DNA of 64,000 nt from Melioribacteraceae bacterium (GCA_016342755.1 JAEINS010000003.1:225551-289550), one strand, 5' to 3'. Counted from the stretch's first letter, positions 28,836-37,729 are shown. Program-made: numbers and translations. The notes: generated by a model not told the origin, from the letters alone.

Positions 28836-29279
28836 TTATTTCAGTCTGTTATCAAAAAGAAAATCTTCAATGCTTTTAGTTTTTATTTTTCTGAAATCAA
28901 TATTATTTGGATTGATCAAATAGTTTGATTCTTCAGGAATAATAACAGACGGGACTTTTAAAATTGGATACTTATTTTGCGATAAAAACTCATCCCCAAT
29001 TTGGCGGGTGAAATAAGAATTAGTAAATACCTGCCAGTCTGTATAAAGCTCATCGGTGCACAATGATTTTATCTTAACTGAATTGGGAATTTCAATTGTA
29101 AGAATTTTGAATAGTGAATTTAATCCCTCCCCATTTCTGTGAACCAGATTTTCAAGACAGGCAAGAGCTCTGCTTCCTGTAGTATAAATAATAAACTTCC
29201 CACGATTATTCCATCTGGCGGACTTCCCGGAAGCTAAGAGATCAGTATATAAATAATGAGTTATGCGAAAAACTTCCAT
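28836..29279 (-). CDS. RES-domain toxin (NAD+-degrading type)
   Basis: 147-aa RES-family protein (PF08808), the toxin half of a type II toxin-antitoxin pair; characterised members phosphorolyse or hydrolyse NAD+. The conserved Arg is in FRITHYLY, the Glu lies in ALACLENLVH, and the Ser is in the KVPSVIIPEESNYLINP block; the last also ends in the typical NPxN/H pattern. It starts 2 bases after the stop of the upstream antitoxin gene, the usual antitoxin-toxin order. Activity is inferred from the family. Confidence 0.88.
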   Translation of the reverse strand: MEVFRITHYLYTDLLASGKSARWNNRGKFIIYTTGSRALACLENLVHRNGEGLNSLFKILTIEIPNSVKIKSLCTDELYTDWQVFTNSYFTRQIGDEFLSQNKYPILKVPSVIIPEESNYLINPNNIDFRKIKTKSIEDFLFDNRLK

Positions 29280-29281
29280 GA

Positions 29282-29710
29282 CTAGGATAAATTGCCATAT
29301 TTAATATTTTCAAGTTCTTCGGCAATTAAATCTATTCCTCCAGAAATGTTCATTAGGTTTTTAGGTACTAAATTACCAAGCCCAAAATTTTCTTTCTTTA
29401 ACCAGCTATTAAACGACGGTACACTTCCAAAAATTTCTAAACCAAGTTTATAAAGCGCAATTAATTTGAGAACCATTTCGCCATAAAGAGGAGCCAGATT
29501 TTTATTTTCCTTTTTGTAACGCATAAAAGTTTTTAGAGAAACATTAAATAAGCCCGCAGCTTCCTCTTTGTTGTAACCCGATAAAGTTATAAAATCGAAA
29601 AAAGCTTTTATATTAACCCCGTTGGCAGCATTTGTAACAATTGTTAAATTATCGGCAGTATTTGCTGAATATGTTTGGAATATTTCTTTTACTAAATTAT
29701 TAGAGTTCAT
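29282..29710 (-). CDS. Xre/MbcA/ParS-type antitoxin
   Basis: Antitoxin partner of the RES toxin. The N-terminal helix-turn-helix-like part (FFDFITLSGYNKEEAAGLF) is followed by the toxin-binding C-terminal domain (LYKLGLEIFGSVPSFNSWL), matching the Xre_MbcA_ParS_C (DUF2384) pattern. The longest frame starts at 29839 and would overlap the acetyltransferase gene. I prefer the ATG at 29710 because GAGG lies 6 bases upstream, giving a usual 142-aa protein. The pair is likely autoregulated; no operator was identified. Confidence 0.85.
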   Translation of the reverse strand: MNSNNLVKEIFQTYSANTADNLTIVTNAANGVNIKAFFDFITLSGYNKEEAAGLFNVSLKTFMRYKKENKNLAPLYGEMVLKLIALYKLGLEIFGSVPSFNSWLKKENFGLGNLVPKNLMNISGGIDLIAEELENIKYGNLS

Positions 29711-29783
29711 CATAAACCTCATCTTAAGTTCTATATTAAAATAAGGACATTTGTCCAATAATGCAAGACGTTTTTCTTTTATT

Positions 29784-30323
29784 TCATTTGTAATATTCTT
29801 TACGAAGAATGCCCATAACATAGAAATCAAAATATTCATTGTTTTTATACATAGCTTCTCTTAATGTTCCTTCAACTTGAAATCCGTTTTTTTCATAAGC
29901 CTTAACACCTTTCACATTATTTTTTGCAACATGCAATTGAATCCGGTTCAGATTCAAAATATCGAAAGAGTATTTTAGAATCAGTTTAGTCGCTTCACTT
30001 CCATAACCCTTTGACCAATACCCAGAATCATAAATTGAAATAAAAAAAACGGCAGCCCGGCTTACCATATCAATTCTAAAAAGACCTGTTAACCCTATTG
30101 GATTATTCGAATTTGTTTCGCAAATTGTAAATAGGACATTATCTTTACAACTAATCCATTTATCCATCTCATCAGCAGTCTGCTCTTTAGTAAATGGAGA
30201 AAACAAAAATAGAGTCTCCCGTACCTCAGAATTATTTTTTCCAAAATGAAATAATTCCAGATCTAATTCTTTATTGTATGGACGCAGATAAATATTATTG
30301 CCTTCAACAAATTTTGTTATCAT
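29784..30323 (-). CDS. GNAT-family N-acetyltransferase (RimJ/RimL-like)
   Basis: 179-aa acetyl-CoA-dependent acetyltransferase. The N-terminus YLRPYNKELDLELF and the acetyl-CoA pyrophosphate loop GYWSKGYGSEATKLIL (about 106-121) are diagnostic; the C-terminal HVAKNNVKGVKAYEKNGF is typical of the ribosomal-protein/aminoacyl subgroup. AGGAA precedes the ATG. Substrate is unknown. It lies upstream of the RES toxin-antitoxin pair on the same strand, but nothing ties them together functionally. Confidence 0.88.
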   Translation of the reverse strand: MITKFVEGNNIYLRPYNKELDLELFHFGKNNSEVRETLFLFSPFTKEQTADEMDKWISCKDNVLFTICETNSNNPIGLTGLFRIDMVSRAAVFFISIYDSGYWSKGYGSEATKLILKYSFDILNLNRIQLHVAKNNVKGVKAYEKNGFQVEGTLREAMYKNNEYFDFYVMGILRKEYYK

Positions 30324-30450
30324 TTTAATTCCTCAATATTTTTTATTCAAAATTACTAAAGATATCTATTATTAGATATAACTAAACAATAGAAAATTTA
30401 ATAAGAAAAATTTTATTGGGAATTGGAAACCAAGGCATGAATAAAAAAAA

Positions 30451-30473
30451 AGCCTTTTGGATTTCAAAAGGCT
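30451..30473 (-). terminator. Rho-independent terminator
   Basis: agccttttg (30451-30459) pairs with caaaaggct (30465-30473) around a 5-base loop; on the minus strand it is followed by a run of nine T. It ends the small exported protein gene at 30496. Confidence 0.85.
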
Positions 30474-30495
30474 CTGCAAATAGCTGAAATTTATT

Positions 30496-31014
30496 TTATA
30501 AGAAACTTCCGGTTCTGTATTTATTGCGGGTCATGTAGGTTGCAAAACTTTTAACAAAATATTGTGCTGCGGTTGCAAGATAGGGATTTCCGTCAAAATA
30601 TCTTTTATATTGTTTGTATGCCATTCTATCCGAGATATAATCAACACTTCTAAGTACTTTATGATATGTTAAACTTGGGCCTAACAGTTCATCGCCTGAA
30701 ACTCTTTTATTATACCAGTTTTCCATAAACTGAGGCATCCATGAAGTGTTATCATAGCTATATGTATAGCTTTCGTATGATCCCTGACTAAATCCGCTTA
30801 AAGTTGAATAGCCAAACGCAATTGCTAAATCTGAAGTCTGATAACTATTATTTTTTGAATACCTGTCATAAAGATCGTTAACCTGTTCATCCATGTAAGC
30901 AGATTCTTCTCCACCCTGAATAAGTAATATTTCCCGAACATCGTCTTTTGTAAGCTGTGCAAAACTAACTGTGCTAAAAATTGCAAGTAATATTATGGTT
31001 TTAATCGTTTTCAT
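30496..31014 (-). CDS. Small exported protein of unknown family, copy A
   Basis: 172 aa with a signal peptide (MKTIKTIILLAIFSTVSFA). I do not recognise the family. It is related to the protein at 31808: both begin their mature part with Q-(L/V)-T-K-x-D-(V/I)-R-(E/D)-(I/L)-L, both have a GY-ST/A-LSG segment, and both share WMPQFMENWY / WMPKFMQDWY in the centre and a (V/Y)-(I/V)-(S/A)-D-R-x-A-Y motif later. There are no cysteines in the mature part and no membrane segment. The start at 31014 is chosen because GGAG lies just upstream; an in-frame ATG at 31026 overlaps it. Confidence 0.7.
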   Translation of the reverse strand: MKTIKTIILLAIFSTVSFAQLTKDDVREILLIQGGEESAYMDEQVNDLYDRYSKNNSYQTSDLAIAFGYSTLSGFSQGSYESYTYSYDNTSWMPQFMENWYNKRVSGDELLGPSLTYHKVLRSVDYISDRMAYKQYKRYFDGNPYLATAAQYFVKSFATYMTRNKYRTGSFL

Positions 31015-31464
31015 TCTAAGCTCCATTTCTTATTTACGCTTAGAATGCCAATCACTGTACCAAAATAGCACAACTTCTTAAATTGTTACACTAGAATAAC
31101 TTACAAAGAATTCGCTGAATTTATACTCATGTTAAGATTTCAAACAAATATCAATAATTCATTAAAAACAGCTTTTCTACGTGAAATAGTAAGGTTTACG
31201 AATGTTAATTTTTTTTACAGTTAATATTATTTACAGTTGTTGAAAATGGGTAAAGGTGTATCAAAGAGAGAAAATAAAAAGAAATCCCTCGATAGAGAAC
31301 CGGAAAGAATGAAGAATAGATGAAGGATAAAGGTTGAGATTGAGGTTAAGATTAAGATTGAGCCACGACAGATCACCACATCCAAAGCGGGTAAGGTTAA
31401 GAAAAGGATTGGATGAATGATTGCATGGTTGAATGAAAAAGATTGAGTTTTGGAATAGACATAA

Positions 31465-31497
31465 AAAAACCGGAGATATTAAACAAATCCGGTTTTT
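31465..31497. terminator. Hairpin terminator in the spacer between the paired exported proteins
   Basis: aaaaaccgga (31465-31474) pairs with tccggttttt (31488-31497), 13-base loop, with A/T runs on both sides. It lies on the far side of the octamer array from the gene at 31808 and may end that gene's transcript. The remaining part of 31027-31464 holds no gene; around 31410-31437 there is a gattggatgaatgattgcat-type repeat. Confidence 0.65.
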
Positions 31498-31586
31498 GAT
31501 GTTAATCCTAACAGTACTAAATACGTTATCCTAATATTCAAATCTTCTCTTTACTTCTTCTCTCTCTTAAATACAATTTCTATCTT

Positions 31587-31790
31587 CATTCAGTCATTCA
31601 TCCATTCAGTCATTCAGTCATTCATCCATTCATCCATTCAGTCATTCAGTCATTCATCCATTCAGTCATTCATCCATTCAGTCATTCATCCATTCAGTCA
31701 TTCAGTCATTCATCCATTCATCCATTCAGTCATTCAGTCATTCATCCATTCAGTCATTCATCCATTCAGTCATTCATCCATTCAGTCATT
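31587..31790. repeat. Octamer tandem array with higher-order structure
   Basis: Twenty-five perfect head-to-tail octamers of two kinds, A = cattcagt and B = cattcatc, ending in a partial unit. Their order is AB, then AABBAABABAB twice, then A, so an 88-base 11-unit block is duplicated exactly. It begins 17 bases downstream of the stop of the gene at 31808 (minus strand). Confidence 0.95.
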
Positions 31791-31807
31791 CTTATTTTTT
31801 ATCCTTC

Positions 31808-32380
31808 CTATTTCGGCAATGCCATTACAAAATCAATTTTCCAGCTATAAAAAGGCTGTTCGTGTTTCATCTGATCACGCATTATTGTAGCGAATGTATT
31901 TTTAACTACCCAATGTGTTACTAAAGAAAAATACCATTTTTGTTTGAAGAATGTATTTAATGATTCATATGCGTTTCTGTCTGCAACATAATCAAACTGC
32001 TTAAAAACTTCACGCCAGTTAAAGAAATCTCCAAATACAGATTGCGGAAGTGCTCTATCAGATGATTTATACCAATCCTGCATAAACTTTGGCATCCAGT
32101 CAATTTTTTTGTATCCAAACTGATGAGCTTCATGCGCACCTAAACTTACTCCGCTTAAAGCACTATATCCAACACCGGCTAAAAGATCACCAAAATTGTA
32201 ACTAATTTTATCTAAATAACTATCATATATTACTGATGTCTGGGCTTCTATTTCTGCAAGATCACTAAATCCCTGAAGTACCAATAAATCTCTAATATCA
32301 CTTTTAGTAACCTGTGCTTGTAATGTTAAGCTTAAAAACAATAAAGCTATAATCGATTTTAATAATGTATTTAATTTCAT
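31808..32380 (-). CDS. Small exported protein of unknown family, copy B
   Basis: 190 aa with a signal peptide (LKSIIALLFLSLTLQAQ). Unrecognised family, clearly related to the protein at 30496 by QVTKSDIRDLLVLQGF, GYSALSGVSLGAHEA and WMPKFMQDWYKSSD. The extended C-terminus (KIDFVMALPK) is not shared. GGAG lies 9 bases before the ATG. The gap to copy A is filled by the octamer array and a hairpin. Both may be periplasmic or outer-membrane associated; no function can be inferred. Confidence 0.7.
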   Translation of the reverse strand: MKLNTLLKSIIALLFLSLTLQAQVTKSDIRDLLVLQGFSDLAEIEAQTSVIYDSYLDKISYNFGDLLAGVGYSALSGVSLGAHEAHQFGYKKIDWMPKFMQDWYKSSDRALPQSVFGDFFNWREVFKQFDYVADRNAYESLNTFFKQKWYFSLVTHWVVKNTFATIMRDQMKHEQPFYSWKIDFVMALPK

Positions 32381-32893
32381 GTCTAGGCTCCGGTTATAAT
32401 TGCCTAGTTTAATTCAATCTGCGTACCAAACTAAAATACAATGTTAAACTCTTATTTTACAATATGTTAGCTAATAGACCATAATAATGACTACTGTCAA
32501 TTTTCTTAACAGAGTAAAGAATAGTTTCTTAAAAAGTTTGATTTTAGGGGAGAATTAAAGAAATCTTGATGTGAAATTATTTAAGTGGTAAAAAATTTAA
32601 CAGAAGGAAGGGAGGATAGTTAACAGTTAATAGTTTTTAGTGGAAAGAAAAATGAATTGGAAATGAAAATGAGGTTAAGATTTAGAAAGAGCTTAAAAAC
32701 TAAAAAAATTGTCACTGCGATCGAAGCGTGGCAGTCTCACCTAGAAAAAAGAATTATTAAAAAAACTGAAATACGTCACCTCGAGTAACGAAGTATATCG
32801 AGAGGTAATGCAACAATAAAATTAAATTCTAATTATAAGATTAGAGAAAGAAAGATTAAGGACTAGGATAGAAATAAAAAATATTGAACTACT
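32381..32893. other. Gene-free spacer with repeat sequence
   Basis: No credible coding frame. It contains an R1-type repeat at 32708-32740 (attgtcactgcgatcgaagc onward) and, at 32773-32812, a second motif, cacctcgagtaacgaagtat onward. The rest is A-rich low-complexity sequence. Confidence 0.5.
32708..32740. repeat. R1-type repeat, left flank of RelE-type toxin-antitoxin pair
   Basis: 33 bases starting attgtcactgcgatcgaagc and ending cagtctcac. The same 33-mer with one substitution lies at 33551-33583, so the two copies frame the toxin-antitoxin cassette as direct repeats. Confidence 0.85.
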
Positions 32894-33160
32894 TTATGGA
32901 AAAAATTTATAAATATCTTTTCTATGTAAAACTCTTTCTAAAATAATTTCATCTTGAGTTATTTTAATTCCAATCCTATAATCACCAACACGCATTTTAT
33001 AGAAATTTCTATAACCATGCATTTTTTTAACTTTTTTATAAATTTCTTGTGCTGATAAAGCCGGAATGGTTTTGAAAACAAGGACTTCAATTTTATTCTG
33101 AAATGAGACAGGTAGTGAGGACAAATCTTTTAAAAATCGTTTTCTAAAGTGTACTTTCAC
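32894..33160 (-). CDS. RelE/ParE-family toxin
   Basis: 88-aa type II toxin of the RelE/ParE superfamily. The fold signature is visible as KRFLKDLSSLP at the N-terminus and YRNFYKMRVGDYRIGIKI ... RVLHRKDIYKFF at the C-terminus, closest to RelE-like mRNA interferases. It starts with GTG, overlapping the antitoxin stop by one base (TAGTG), so expression is coupled. Target is not determined. Confidence 0.87.
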   Translation of the reverse strand: MKVHFRKRFLKDLSSLPVSFQNKIEVLVFKTIPALSAQEIYKKVKKMHGYRNFYKMRVGDYRIGIKITQDEIILERVLHRKDIYKFFP

Positions 33161-33360
33161 TAATTACCTTTTAATTTGGCATAATAGGTTTTAGCTTCAG
33201 CTATTGTAAAAATTTCGTCTTCCTTATTTTGTTCAATAAGTTTAAATAGAGCAAAATTTTCTAATGTCTCTTCAATTTTTTTATATGTATCAATATCTAA
33301 CTGAACAGCAATATTTTTATCATTCTTATCTTTTATATACTTCTTTTTAATCGGATTCAT
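33160..33360 (-). CDS. Antitoxin of the RelE-type pair
   Basis: 66-aa partner of the downstream toxin. The N-terminus is lysine-rich; VQLDIDTYKKIEETLENF resembles the dimerisation region of RelB/Phd-like antitoxins, and the C-terminal helix (IAEAKTYYAKLKGN) would wrap the toxin. Assignment rests mainly on size, position and overlap. It probably represses its own operon. Confidence 0.8.
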   Translation of the reverse strand: MNPIKKKYIKDKNDKNIAVQLDIDTYKKIEETLENFALFKLIEQNKEDEIFTIAEAKTYYAKLKGN

Positions 33361-33705
33361 ATCTTTTATCTAATTATTTATGAGCATAATATGACCAAAA
33401 ACCTTATTAAAAACAAATTTAATTAGTATCTCTTTATTACATTATATTTTCAATAGAAAAGATAAAGAGAACCGTTAACTCGAGCTTACCCGACTCAGTT
33501 GCGTAGTATATCAAGAGATAATAAAACAATAAGGATAAGTTTCAAATTAAATTGTCACTGCGAGCGAAGCGTGGCAGTCTCACTTCCCATAATGTAGCGG
33601 AGTTGGGTTAATGAAAAAATCTAAACTAACAGCTAATCGCTTACGACTAATTGCATTTCTTCATCATTAAACTGTAAACTAAAAACTGTCTACTGCAGAC
33701 TATTT
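33361..33705. other. Gene-free spacer with repeats
   Basis: Holds the right-flank R1 copy (33551-33583) and, at 33668-33700, an ctgtaaactaaaaactgtct-type repeat (R2) directly at the 3' end of the Wzi-like gene. The toxin-antitoxin promoter should lie near 33365-33450 but I cannot define it. Confidence 0.5.
33551..33583. repeat. R1-type repeat, right flank of RelE-type toxin-antitoxin pair
   Basis: Direct copy of 32708-32740 (one mismatch: attgtcactgcgagcgaagc here). Confidence 0.85.
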
Positions 33706-35418
33706 TTATAGTCCATAGTAAATGGCAAAGGAAAATTCGTTATAGGTTTCGTCAACAAATCCGCCGGTTTCTTGTTCAGTGGTAATTTTAGAATACTGGA
33801 ACTTACTTCTGGCAAATAGTTTATGGGTAATTTCATATTTTAAATCTACACCATAATTTGTATAGTTTACATTTAATCCATGTAAAAAAGCAGGATATGG
33901 AACCTGGTACTGAGCTTCCGGGTCTTCTTTCTTACCTTTTCTTATATATTCTCCCCAAAATTCTAATTTAAGTCCTCTTAAAAATCTTTGTGTATAGGAA
34001 AAATATATTTGATCACCGTTAGAACCTATCCAGCTGCCTATTGAATAACCTTTATTCTGATATAAATGCGCATCATCAGAATTCATATACATAAATGGAT
34101 TTAATCTTGTATACTCAAAGACCATACTTCCATTTGGAACCAGATCATAATTTGCAAAACCAATGCTAAATCCAATTGTATTTGGTTTGGTATTATCACC
34201 TTCAATTACACCATTTATAGACATTTCATCAATATACAAAGTAGAATAAATTTCAGTATTCAACTCAGTAATCTTATAATTTATATCTGCAAATAACTGT
34301 GCATTATCACCAGAATCTGTTCTTGTTTCATCAGAAAGATAATGATCTGTAACTCGAAAAAATAAAACCGGGATAAAATATGCAAATTCTAATTTATCGC
34401 TATATATAATAGACTCACCAAGAGTAATTGATAATTTATCATTTGGATAAACAGATAAAGAGTGATTAACAATATATTTGCCAATTCTATCAAATGAAGG
34501 CCTGCCTTCAACAGGGGTAATACGATGGGTTAACGAATCTTTTAGATTTGAATGCAGCCATCCATGAAAATAGTTAAGCTCCAGCCAATTGGCCGGTTTA
34601 ATTTGAAGCCAGACTTTTTCAAACGATGGTGGTTTACTTGACAATATTAACTGATTTTGCTTTGAACTTCCTATTGTCATAGAGGTTTTATTAAAACCAA
34701 TTGTACCCCACGACCATGAATAATTTAACTCAGCATCAGAAATATCATAAACTAAGCTATTTAAACTTTTTGAAGAAGCCCAGCTATAACCAATATCTCT
34801 ACTAAAGGTTCTAGTATAATCAATAAATTCTCCACTCTCAGAATTATCAGTAAACTTAAAATAAAAACTCCAGTTTTTATCTAAATATCCGTTCATTGAA
34901 ATACCATTCCAGAAATGTGTAGTCTTCCCTCCATCTCTAAATCTGGAATCATAACCAAATATCGGATCAACAGTAACCTTAAATAGATCATTTCTAAAAG
35001 AGAATAACCTATACCTTCCGAACTCATCCATATTAAAAAGTGTTAAACTACTTTCCTCTTTTTCCTTCTTACTTCTAACTTCTAACTTCTTCCTTGCCTC
35101 TATTTCTTGTCCAAACTCTTTTTTATAAAACTCTAGCTCATCTTTTTCTATATTGGTTAAATTTTGTTTTTTTGTATCTAACTCATTTAATTTCTCCGCA
35201 ATATATTTTCTGCCGACTGGTTTTATAACATCACGAAATTCAATAACTCCTTTTACTGAAAGATTAGATAAATAATCATAAACATCTGAATTTAAATCTT
35301 CAGAAAGAGATTGGGCGTAAGATAGTGAGCTGTTAGCTGTTAGCAAGAAACAATTAGCTAGAAGAATAAAAAACAGATTAAGCTTCTTGTTCGGTAACAT
35401 GTTTTTTAGCATATTCAT
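33706..35418 (-). CDS. Wzi-like outer-membrane capsule assembly protein
   Basis: 570-aa beta-barrel protein resembling the capsule-assembly Wzi family (PF14052), which helps anchor polysaccharide at the cell surface. A signal peptide (LFFILLANCFLLTANSSLSYA) is followed by a short helical region (about 45-105: NLSVKGVIEFRD, YIAEKLNEL), then a barrel with aromatic-rich strands ending in EFSFAIYYGL. A charged, repeat-like insert is seen at residues 107-124 (see findings). The frame overlaps the upstream dehydratase gene by 41 bases; ATG codons at 35412 and 35400 are alternative starts. Position beside the polysaccharide locus supports the call. Confidence 0.72.
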   Translation of the reverse strand: MNMLKNMLPNKKLNLFFILLANCFLLTANSSLSYAQSLSEDLNSDVYDYLSNLSVKGVIEFRDVIKPVGRKYIAEKLNELDTKKQNLTNIEKDELEFYKKEFGQEIEARKKLEVRSKKEKEESSLTLFNMDEFGRYRLFSFRNDLFKVTVDPIFGYDSRFRDGGKTTHFWNGISMNGYLDKNWSFYFKFTDNSESGEFIDYTRTFSRDIGYSWASSKSLNSLVYDISDAELNYSWSWGTIGFNKTSMTIGSSKQNQLILSSKPPSFEKVWLQIKPANWLELNYFHGWLHSNLKDSLTHRITPVEGRPSFDRIGKYIVNHSLSVYPNDKLSITLGESIIYSDKLEFAYFIPVLFFRVTDHYLSDETRTDSGDNAQLFADINYKITELNTEIYSTLYIDEMSINGVIEGDNTKPNTIGFSIGFANYDLVPNGSMVFEYTRLNPFMYMNSDDAHLYQNKGYSIGSWIGSNGDQIYFSYTQRFLRGLKLEFWGEYIRKGKKEDPEAQYQVPYPAFLHGLNVNYTNYGVDLKYEITHKLFARSKFQYSKITTEQETGGFVDETYNEFSFAIYYGL

Positions 35419-37303
35419 CAGGATTAAACTCTGGTATTAATTTAATTAATTTAAATACAATCTCACCTCTTGTATACTGCTTTTCTGTTTCAGTTAAGAA
35501 ACGTAAAATTTCATCAAGATTTTCCGGGAGAAAATGACTGGCATTCTGGGCAATCATTATTTTTTCGTTATGGGTTTTTTTATAAACTTCATCACCTAAA
35601 AAAAGCTCTTCATAAAGTTTTTCACCCGGTCGTAACCCAATTATTTTAATATCTACATCAAGACCTTCACGGTAACCGGCAAGTCGTATTACATCTCTGG
35701 CCATATCTAAAACTTTAACAGGTTCTCCCATATCTAGAACAAAAATATCGCCGCCATCACCAAGTACGGAGGCCTGAAGAACAAGCTGAACTGCTTCTGG
35801 TATTGTCATAAAATATCTAGTAATATCGGGATGCGTAATTGTAATGGGTCCGCCTTGTTCAAGCTGTTTTTGAAAAGTACGAACAACACTCCCGCGACTT
35901 CCCAGAACATTCCCAAATCTAACTGCCGAAAAATATCTTCCGGTTTTTTTAGCAGCATTCAAAATTATCATTTCACCGGTACGTTTTGTAGCCCCCATTA
36001 TATTAGTCGGATTAACAGCTTTATCAGTAGAAACACCAACAAACCTTTTTACATCATATTCAACACAAAGATCAACAAGATTTTTTGTACCTAAAACATT
36101 ATTAGTAATAGCTTCTTGCGGATTAGATTCCATTAAAGGAACATGTTTATGGGCAGCAGCATGAAAAACTACTTCGGGTGAATAGGTCTCAAATACCGTA
36201 CGAACCCTTTCCTTAAATCTTAGATCAGCAATAAAAGGTATTATCTTAGTTGTAAAATTGCCAGAATCCATAATTCTATGTTTAAGTTCCTGCTCAATCT
36301 CAAATACTGAATTCTCACCGTGTCCTAAAATTATCAATGTACCAGGTCTTAAACTCAATATCTGTCTGCAAAACTCACTGCCAATTGATCCGCCGCCGCC
36401 GGTAATTAATATTTTTTTACCGCTTATATATTCGCCAACTTTTTTTGTATTAGTCTGAATTGGATCTCTGCGAAGAAGATCTTCAATCTGTATCTTACGC
36501 ATTTTTTCTATACTTACACGCCCATCCAGCAAAGCAGCCATTGCAGGTATTATTTTAGTCTCTACATTTATTATACTACACTGATCAGCTATTTTCCTAA
36601 CAACCTTACCGGAAGCCGAAGGCATTGCAATTACAACCTGATCAATTTTATATAATTCAACAGCATCTTTTAGCCTGTCTAGAGTACCGGCAACCGGAAC
36701 TCCTCTAATTTTCATTTTATGTTTTGACGGATCATCATCCATAAAAGCTATTGGATATAATCCCATGTGGGGATTTCGCTGCATTTCCTGAACAATGGCA
36801 ATACCTGCCATTCCGGCACCCGCAACAAGAACTCTCTGGGAACCGTCACTATTTATCATTCTTTCGTTTGCTCTTTCAAAAAGTCTTACACTCATTCTTA
36901 CAGTTGAAACGTAAAGCAAAGCGAGTGCTACTTCCATAAATGGCAAAGAAGCCGGTAATATATTAAAAGACAGCATTGGGAACATACGCAGCAAAGCATA
37001 AATAAAAACTGATAATAAAAGTGTTATAATTCCAATAAACAATAGTTTTGCAAGTTCATCAATACCGGCTGCACGCCAAAATCTTTTGTATAATCCTAAA
37101 TAATAAAAGGAACCAAGCTTAACAAATGTGAAAAAACCCATATATAAGATTAATGGCAGTGAATATATCTCCGGATCAAAATATCCGTCGAACCGAACGT
37201 ACATTGCCGTTAATGGTGCAATTACACAGATAAAAACATCTACAATAAAAAAATGTCTGTTGGTTAATCTGGCTGTCCATCTTTGTGCTGATTTCATTGG
37301 CAT
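35378..37303 (-). CDS. Membrane-anchored UDP-sugar 4,6-dehydratase (PglF/WbpM/CapD type)
   Basis: 641 aa. Four N-terminal membrane helices (about 17-135) precede a CoA-binding-like Rossmann domain (RVLVAGAGMAGIAIV, 157-171) and the catalytic SDR domain starting at KKILITGGGGSIGSE (296-310). The active-site run STDKAVNPTNIMGATKR contains the Met and Lys of the SMK triad that replaces SYK in this family. It most likely makes UDP-4-keto-6-deoxy-GlcNAc, which the DegT aminotransferase at 38535 could aminate, at the inner membrane face. Full length. Confidence 0.9.
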   Translation of the reverse strand: MPMKSAQRWTARLTNRHFFIVDVFICVIAPLTAMYVRFDGYFDPEIYSLPLILYMGFFTFVKLGSFYYLGLYKRFWRAAGIDELAKLLFIGIITLLLSVFIYALLRMFPMLSFNILPASLPFMEVALALLYVSTVRMSVRLFERANERMINSDGSQRVLVAGAGMAGIAIVQEMQRNPHMGLYPIAFMDDDPSKHKMKIRGVPVAGTLDRLKDAVELYKIDQVVIAMPSASGKVVRKIADQCSIINVETKIIPAMAALLDGRVSIEKMRKIQIEDLLRRDPIQTNTKKVGEYISGKKILITGGGGSIGSEFCRQILSLRPGTLIILGHGENSVFEIEQELKHRIMDSGNFTTKIIPFIADLRFKERVRTVFETYSPEVVFHAAAHKHVPLMESNPQEAITNNVLGTKNLVDLCVEYDVKRFVGVSTDKAVNPTNIMGATKRTGEMIILNAAKKTGRYFSAVRFGNVLGSRGSVVRTFQKQLEQGGPITITHPDITRYFMTIPEAVQLVLQASVLGDGGDIFVLDMGEPVKVLDMARDVIRLAGYREGLDVDIKIIGLRPGEKLYEELFLGDEVYKKTHNEKIMIAQNASHFLPENLDEILRFLTETEKQYTRGEIVFKLIKLIPEFNPDEYAKKHVTEQEA

Positions 37304-37729
37304 ATTGTTGTTTTACTTCCCTCGTAAAATTTTTGTGTAATAAATATAACTGTTTTTTGTGTAAGTGTACAGTAAGCAGTGAGCAGTAAGCAGTAAGCAG
37401 TAAGCAAATATAATAAATTTGTCATCGCGAGGAGCAATGCAACGTGGCGATCTCACTTTTAAAGTCTGTGATTGCTTCACTTCAATCACCATAATATAAT
37501 CAACTGTAATCACAAGGAATTCGATTATTCGAAAGACGAAGTGATCTCCTCTCTTAATATTGAGATTGCTTTGTTACACTCTCAGTGACATATTCAAAAT
37601 TTATTGTTTATACATTTGCCAGAACGACTGATGGAATCTCAATTATAAAATTTGATAAACTAAAACTGAGACCCACTTGATCGAATCATTTTTTTCTGTA
37701 AACTGTATACTGTTAACTATCTCTTAAAA
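37304..37729. repeat. Repeat-filled spacer, left flank of VapBC
   Basis: No gene. 37364-37405 is a tandem cagtaagcagtgagcagtaa-type repeat (R2-related). 37409-37478 is a 70-base unit, tataataaatttgtcatcgc onward, ending gattgcttc; it recurs at 38371-38441 as a direct repeat with a 1-base indel. 37685-37720 carries ctgtaaactgtatactgtta-type repeat up to the vapC stop. Confidence 0.85.

Noticed and set aside
31587..31790. Possible CRISPR array
   Set aside because: Units are contiguous octamers with no unique spacers and no cas genes nearby.
37313..37513. 66-aa minus-strand frame with AYCLLLTAHCLL
   Set aside because: Pure translation of the R2 repeat; typical false gene of repeat-rich genomes.
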